Source: an uncultured Eubacteriales bacterium
GTDB taxonomy: Bacteria > Bacillota > Clostridia > Oscillospirales > Acutalibacteraceae
Direction: 5' to 3'
DNA: 17,414 nucleotides
NCBI GenBank assembly: GCA_934488615.1
Contig: CAKSSJ010000037.1
Location: 1 to 17,414 of the forward strand
The notes beneath the pieces were generated by a model. It made no database searches, was not told the DNA's origin, and worked only from the letters and a program-made list of their open reading frames with translations. Below are positions 13,806 through 17,414 of this stretch, in pieces. Positions within the stretch are counted from its first letter, which is position 1, and every line of letters starts with the position of its first letter. Position numbers and translations under genes: made by a program.

Positions 13806-13865
13806 GTGAAATTTTTTCACCGATATATTACCATTTTATGGCATTTTTGTCAAGGAAAATTTTCC
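13806..13865 (-). promoter_or_regulatory. spo0A promoter, with flanking palindromes
   Basis: On the minus strand TTGACA (13853-13848) and TAATAT (13830-13825) have a 17-base spacer, a strong vegetative-type promoter. A perfect 12-bp palindrome GGAAAATTTTCC (13865-13854) directly abuts the -35 box. A 6-bp hairpin GTGAAA/TTTCAC (13820-13806) lies around the predicted transcript start and touches the GGAGGT ribosome binding site. ATGGTAA occurs near the -10 and again further upstream (near 13885). These are candidate operator sites. Confidence 0.75.
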
Positions 13866-13945
13866 ATTTTTTACCATTTTTCTTTGCCATCTGCGTTACG
13901 ATTGTGAAAAAGCGATAAAAATGTTGTTGAATCTTGAGATATAAA

Positions 13946-13997
13946 CAAAAAAGCACCGCTTTTTCCTGTATTAAAACACGAAAGAAAGCGGTTTTTG
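13946..13997 (-). terminator. terminator of spoIVB
   Basis: On the minus strand AAAAACCGCTTTCTTTC pairs, with a small bulge, with GAAAAAGCGGT, followed by GCTTTTTT. It separates spoIVB from the spo0A promoter. The gap 13791-14074 therefore holds this terminator and the spo0A promoter region. Confidence 0.85.
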
Positions 13998-14074
13998 TAT
14001 ATTGTTTTTTTGAATTATAAAATCAGTTTTTGGTGTTATTTGAGAAGATTTACGGAATAACCGATATTGTATTC

Positions 14075-15298
14075 TTATGACGCGGCCTTCGTTTTCTGCT
14101 CCTGAGACAAGCTCTGAGCAGTCTCAACCATGTTTTCGGCAAATATGCCGTAGCCCTCGGACGGGTCATCGACAAAAACATGAGTGACCGCGCCGACAAG
14201 CATGCCGTTCTGAATGATAGGACTGCCGCTCATGCCCTGAACTATTCCGCCCGTTTTTTCGAGTAATACGGGATCCGTGACCTTCAGGACAAGATTGCGC
14301 TGATTATCCTTGTTGTTGAGCACCTTTTCTATCTCAATGTCATAGTAAGCCGAGCCGTTGTCGTCAACGGTACAGATAATTTGAGCAGCGCCGATTTTTA
14401 CCTCCTGCCTTAATGCAACGGGAACAACATTGCTGTTTTGATCAAAGGTGTCCATTATTCCGTAAACACCCGTTTCGCCGTTGATATAAAGGCTTCCTAT
14501 CGTGCCTGCGGAGAAAACTCCGCACAGCTCACCGGCGCTGCCGCTTGTGCCCTTATAGCACCCCTTTATCAGAGCTTCGACCGCATCTCCGCCCGAAAGG
14601 GGCATTATTTCTCCCGTATCCGTATCACATACGGCATGACCGAGACCCGCAAACACTCCGTTCGTTCTGTCATACCAGGTAACCGTACCAATCCCTGCCG
14701 TGCTGTCTCTTATCCAGAGCCCGCCCTTGTAGGTTGAGTCCTCGGAGCAAAGCACGGGTGTGAAATCAATTTCCTTGCGTTTTCCGTCGCGTTCGATTTT
14801 CAGCCTCAGCGTTTTGCCGTTGCCCGAGGCGAAAATTGCAGAAAGCTCGCGGTTTCGGAAAACCTCAACACCGTCAACAGAGATTATCATGTCTCCCTCT
14901 TTAAGTCCCGACAGTCTGCCGGGGCTGACGTTACCCGATGCGGTCGTTACTGCATCAATGCGGATAACCATAACGCCTTTTGTATACAGGCGTATTCCGA
15001 AAGCGTTTCCCCCGGGGACAACGTATTTTCGGCGCGAGACCTTAACCTTTGCGGATTTAACAGGAAAAACATTAAAGAGCCTGACGGAGGTAAGGTATTC
15101 GGTTTCAACGGGAGAAACATCCTCTGCGCTGTGGTTTACAAGAGCCTGGCAGACGTATGTTTTTCCGACGTTCATTTTATCGTATTCACTGATCGTCATT
15201 TCGTCGGGAATACGGACATATCCCACAATAACGAGCATCATAATAACGCCCGAAACAAAAAAACAGATCATACTGATTATCCGAATACACTGCTTCAA
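14075..15298 (-). CDS. spoIVB: SpoIVB serine protease
   Basis: A 407-residue sporulation signalling protease (family S55). In the Bacillus model SpoIVB is made in the forespore, secreted into the intermembrane space, and cleaves SpoIVFA, which leads to activation of pro-sigma-K. Visible here are an N-terminal membrane anchor (about 7-28), a PDZ domain (about 100-178; SGLKEGDMIISVDG at 130-143) and the S55 catalytic set H221 (GLGHAVCD), D342 (VTDPVLL) and S357 (GMSGSPI), whose D-to-S spacing of 15 equals that of the Bacillus enzyme. The start is TTG 15298, with GGAGGT (15313-15308) 9 bases upstream; no better ATG exists. That ribosome binding site lies inside a hairpin stem (see 15301-15342). 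The gene ends at a terminator before spo0A. Confidence 0.93.
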   Translation of the reverse strand: MKQCIRIISMICFFVSGVIMMLVIVGYVRIPDEMTISEYDKMNVGKTYVCQALVNHSAEDVSPVETEYLTSVRLFNVFPVKSAKVKVSRRKYVVPGGNAFGIRLYTKGVMVIRIDAVTTASGNVSPGRLSGLKEGDMIISVDGVEVFRNRELSAIFASGNGKTLRLKIERDGKRKEIDFTPVLCSEDSTYKGGLWIRDSTAGIGTVTWYDRTNGVFAGLGHAVCDTDTGEIMPLSGGDAVEALIKGCYKGTSGSAGELCGVFSAGTIGSLYINGETGVYGIMDTFDQNSNVVPVALRQEVKIGAAQIICTVDDNGSAYYDIEIEKVLNNKDNQRNLVLKVTDPVLLEKTGGIVQGMSGSPIIQNGMLVGAVTHVFVDDPSEGYGIFAENMVETAQSLSQEQKTKAAS

Positions 15299-15300
15299 TG

Positions 15301-15342
15301 AAAAAGCACCTCCGAGTTTAATTTATCCCGAAGGTGCTTTTT
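15301..15342 (-). terminator. terminator-like hairpin that contains the spoIVB ribosome binding site
   Basis: On the minus strand AAAAAGCACCT (15342-15332) pairs perfectly over 11 bp with AGGTGCTTTTT (15311-15301), loop about 20. The 3' arm ends in five T's and lies 22 bases past the lipase stop, so it looks like that gene's terminator. Part of the spoIVB GGAGGT sits in the same arm and would be paired in any transcript that starts upstream. Confidence 0.8.
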
Positions 15343-15363
15343 TATTCAATTTTTAAAAATTTA

Positions 15364-16647
15364 TCAATCCGTGATCGGCTGATTTTCAATCATCGTTATC
15401 ATGCCCATATAATAGTTGAGCAGCGATTCCTCGTCGATGCCTATTCCTATCGCATTGCCGTGGTCGCCCGTGCTCAGCGGCATAACGTTCCAGATTCCCG
15501 TTCTGATATTGTTCGGGTCATAGTCCGTGTGAGCGTCACCGAAAGGATACTGAGCGGCAACAACATTAACCAGTCCGTCATTCGCGACCCACGATTCATC
15601 TATCTCATACGGTGCGTCGGGGTTGGAGGTATATATACCCATCATCTCGGAAAACGGCCTGAGAATAAAGAGTGTGCTCGGCAAGGCAACCTGCATCTTG
15701 CCTGTTATCGGGCTGTCGGCAGTGGTCCTGAACGCATAGGAATAATAATAAACATTGTCATCAAGAGAGAGCCTGTCGTTGAGAGCCTTTGCGCCCTCGC
15801 ATGAAAGGTCAAACGCAACGTTATCATACTTCTGCTGCAGTATTGTATGCAGTGCTTTATAAACATGGTTGACCGTTGTCTTCTCTCCGGGAACAAACGT
15901 CAGTCCGAACTGCTCAAGATGGAAATCGACATATCCGTTGAGCGGCGAACGTCCCAGGACGGCAGCATACAGGAACAAAGCTATTTCACCTATTTCAATA
16001 AGGTTAAGGTCATTAGCTATATAAGCAAGTGTTGTTCCGTTGTTCGGAGAGCAAATCGTGGTAACGGAATTCACCCAGTTTGCTTTACCGCCTGTAAAGA
16101 GCGGAGAAATATCATTGGCATCCGTGGCTGCAATTTCATCCGGATCACCTTTTGAAAGAAGACCCTGCAAAAGTCTGATTGTATTTCCGCCGAAGGAATG
16201 TCCGATAAGATTAACCTTATTCATAAGGTCATTTTCATCCTTCTCGCCCCAGTTTTTGACAATCGGCTCGGTATAGGTTCTGCCGTAGCGAAGATGCTTA
16301 TGCTTCTTGGAATGAGCCTCGCCATAGTCAACACGTGTGCCGGTCAGCTGTGCATAAAGCTCGCACGCTCTGTCCCAGTTACTCGAGAACGGACCGACCG
16401 AAGCATCACGGCACTCTATGCCTTTTTCTCTGAGTTTTTGCATAAGGTGGCAGGATGTTGCGCCCCAATATGAGAAATCCTGGTTTATGCCTTCATCCTC
16501 GCCCCAGCCGAGAAAGCCGTGAACGAAAATATAAGGGTAGCTTTTGTCCGTCTCGCCGGATTTATCCTCCGGCACAACAAAGCCCGGAACAAAGCTCACA
16601 AATGCCATGACCAAAGCAACCCAAGCCGCAACTAAAGACTGAAACAT
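15364..16647 (-). CDS. secreted lipase, family I.5-like, with zinc site
   Basis: A 427-residue lipase resembling the Geobacillus/Staphylococcus enzymes. YIFVHGFLGWGE (39-50) is the oxyanion region; the nucleophile is S151 (GHSFGG), the acid D357 (VANDGLVN) and the base H396 (GDHGNAIG). The SSNWDRACELYAQL segment followed by VDYGEAHSKKHKH and LRYGRTY is the hallmark zinc-binding insertion. Candidate zinc ligands D92, H112, H118 and D275 match in order and spacing the four of thermoalkalophilic lipases as I recall them. Residues 1-25 are a hydrophobic export signal that oddly lacks Lys/Arg. The nearest ribosome binding site (GAGGG) is 12 bases from the ATG, a weak spacing; earlier GTG codons are out of frame. 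It has a consensus promoter. It is unrelated to the hydrolase at 9920-11404 beyond the common fold. Confidence 0.88.
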   Translation of the reverse strand: MFQSLVAAWVALVMAFVSFVPGFVVPEDKSGETDKSYPYIFVHGFLGWGEDEGINQDFSYWGATSCHLMQKLREKGIECRDASVGPFSSNWDRACELYAQLTGTRVDYGEAHSKKHKHLRYGRTYTEPIVKNWGEKDENDLMNKVNLIGHSFGGNTIRLLQGLLSKGDPDEIAATDANDISPLFTGGKANWVNSVTTICSPNNGTTLAYIANDLNLIEIGEIALFLYAAVLGRSPLNGYVDFHLEQFGLTFVPGEKTTVNHVYKALHTILQQKYDNVAFDLSCEGAKALNDRLSLDDNVYYYSYAFRTTADSPITGKMQVALPSTLFILRPFSEMMGIYTSNPDAPYEIDESWVANDGLVNVVAAQYPFGDAHTDYDPNNIRTGIWNVMPLSTGDHGNAIGIGIDEESLLNYYMGMITMIENQPITD

Positions 16648-16680
16648 AAACGCACCACGCCCTCTTTTATTGTTATTTTA

Positions 16681-16709
16681 ATAATATGATATTTCCGTCG
16701 TTTTGTCAA
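16681..16709 (-). promoter_or_regulatory. promoter of the lipase gene
   Basis: On the minus strand TTGACA (16709-16704) and TATTAT (16686-16681) have a 17-base spacer. It lies just after the PPC-domain gene, with no clear terminator between, so readthrough from that gene is also possible. Confidence 0.88.
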
Positions 16710-16738
16710 GAAATATCAGAAAAAACTGTTGAATCTGC

Positions 16739-17158
16739 TTAAACATCAAATACGTTTATACCCGTAACAGGGTGAACGCGGCGATTCATTTCACCGTCGA
16801 TAATGTTGACGAATATCTCCGCCGTTACACCGATGATCGCCTCGGTCAGATGTCCGCCGACAACGTTGCAGTCCTCGCCGGAAAAAGCGGCATGGAGATG
16901 CAAGTACGGCTTGCCGTCCTTCCTCGTCATATTTCCGAGCAGGGAGACAATCTCCATCGGCTCATCAAAGGTTTTCGGCATATATTCTCCCTTTTCGAGA
17001 TTATAGAAGCCGACAGTTGCGCGGCTGACGGCTCCGATGCCGTTGACCTGCGCAAATCCTATATTTTCTTTTTCACCAAGCTCAAGCAATGACGTCACAA
17101 TGTCCTCGCCGATTGACAGCCTTACGCTTATAGTATCACCGTTTTTTCTGTAATGCAT
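16739..17158 (-). CDS. PPC/DUF296-domain protein
   Basis: A 139-residue stand-alone PPC (plants and prokaryotes conserved, DUF296) domain, full length for bacterial members. VNGIGAVSRATVGFY (38-52) and the histidine cluster LHLHAAFS (H87, H89) with GGHL (H103) are typical; the three His probably bind a metal. Structures of the family are trimers. Plant homologues carry AT-hook DNA-binding segments, absent here. Bacterial function is not established, so none is assigned. GGGCGG lies 5-10 bases before the ATG, weaker than other sites in the window. It has its own promoter, diverging from the gene at the right edge. Confidence 0.88.
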   Translation of the reverse strand: MHYRKNGDTISVRLSIGEDIVTSLLELGEKENIGFAQVNGIGAVSRATVGFYNLEKGEYMPKTFDEPMEIVSLLGNMTRKDGKPYLHLHAAFSGEDCNVVGGHLTEAIIGVTAEIFVNIIDGEMNRRVHPVTGINVFDV

Positions 17159-17185
17159 AATTACCGCCCTTTCACGACATTTTTC

Positions 17186-17202
17186 GTCAATTGAAAATTG
17201 AC
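17186..17202. repeat. palindrome in the leader of the PPC-domain gene
   Basis: GTCAATT and AATTGAC form a perfect 7-bp inverted repeat with a 3-base centre. It lies 15 bases downstream of the -10 box, in the operator-like position of the promoter or as a hairpin in the 5' leader. Confidence 0.6.
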
Positions 17203-17216
17203 AATTCTATGATTAA

Positions 17217-17245
17217 ATAATAATATATACTTAAATAAAATTCAA
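17217..17245 (-). promoter_or_regulatory. promoter of the PPC-domain gene
   Basis: On the minus strand TTGAAT (17245-17240) and TATTAT (17222-17217) have a 17-base spacer in very AT-rich DNA. Confidence 0.7.
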
Positions 17246-17284
17246 GCTTTTTTCGAAAGGAAGTCCCACTTAACGGCAAAAGGA

Positions 17285-17313
17285 TTGACAAAAGCGCAAA
17301 ATAATTATATTAT
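17285..17313 (+). promoter_or_regulatory. promoter of the gene at the right edge
   Basis: TTGACA (17285-17290) and TATTAT (17308-17313) with a 17-base spacer, 30 bases upstream of the ATG at 17344. Confidence 0.88.
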
Positions 17314-17343
17314 TAAATTACCAAATTACAGGAGGGTAATACC

Positions 17344-17414
17344 ATGAGCAATGAAACCGGCAAACAGCTTATCAAATCGGCAGCGGCGGTTATCTGCGTT
17401 GCAGGCATTTGTAT
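17344..17414 (+). CDS. N-terminal fragment of an unidentified, probably membrane or exported, protein
   Basis: Only 23 codons are in the window. GGAGGG (17331-17336) lies 7 bases before the ATG and a consensus promoter precedes it, so this is a real start. The visible residues are a short polar, Lys-containing segment (MSNETGKQLIKS) followed by a hydrophobic run (AAAVICVAGIC), which suggests a signal peptide or first membrane segment. The product cannot be identified. Confidence 0.7.
   Translation, partial: MSNETGKQLIKSAAAVICVAGIC

Noticed and set aside
13840..13860. A canonical 0A box at the spo0A promoter
   Set aside because: The only candidate is the TGTCAAG of the -35 box, which does not match the TGTCGAA consensus.
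13185..13907. A 240-codon plus-strand reading frame
   Set aside because: It is antisense to spo0A and runs through the spo0A promoter; the minus strand encodes an unmistakable Spo0A.

Overview
The window looks like chromosomal DNA of an endospore-forming, low-to-moderate-GC Firmicute, most likely a gut Clostridia of the Oscillospiraceae/Ruminococcaceae type. The basis is an adjacent spo0A and spoIVB pair, strong AGGAGG-type ribosome binding sites, consensus TTGACA/TATAAT promoters, and hairpin-rich intergenic repeats of the kind I associate with that group. The assignment is inferred from the genes; no search was possible.

Left part (1-3416): a magnesium transporter/channel gene mgtE reads rightward behind a possibly structured leader. 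It shares a bidirectional terminator with a leftward DUF4234 membrane protein gene, followed upstream by a leftward gene for an XRE-type regulator fused to a multi-pass membrane domain.

Middle-left (3417-4994): a 1.5-kb stretch without protein genes, rich in structure. It has tRNA-Pro(CGG) and tRNA-Leu(GAG), both leftward with textbook promoters. Downstream of each tRNA is a repeat unit of 211 or 212 bp. Its core is about 95% identical at the two loci, while its far end carries a second copy of that locus's own tRNA 3' end. A multi-hairpin intergenic repeat, extra terminators and inverted repeats fill the rest. This is the most unusual part of the window.

Middle (5000-11464): a leftward series encoding, in transcription order, a secreted alpha/beta hydrolase and a secreted PHP-domain protein (12-bp gap), a strong terminator, then a GH78 alpha-L-rhamnosidase-like enzyme and a translationally coupled xylose-isomerase-like TIM-barrel protein. 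The last pair suggests cytoplasmic processing of rhamnose-containing glycosides.

Right part (11465-17414): a divergent SpoVB-like flippase gene runs rightward into spo0A, with one base between their stop codons. Continuing on the minus strand are spoIVB, a secreted family I.5-like lipase with its zinc site intact, and a small PPC/DUF296 protein. A truncated rightward gene with its own promoter begins at the right edge. Three flippase/sporulation genes here (SpoVB-like, Spo0A, SpoIVB) form a sporulation-related neighbourhood.
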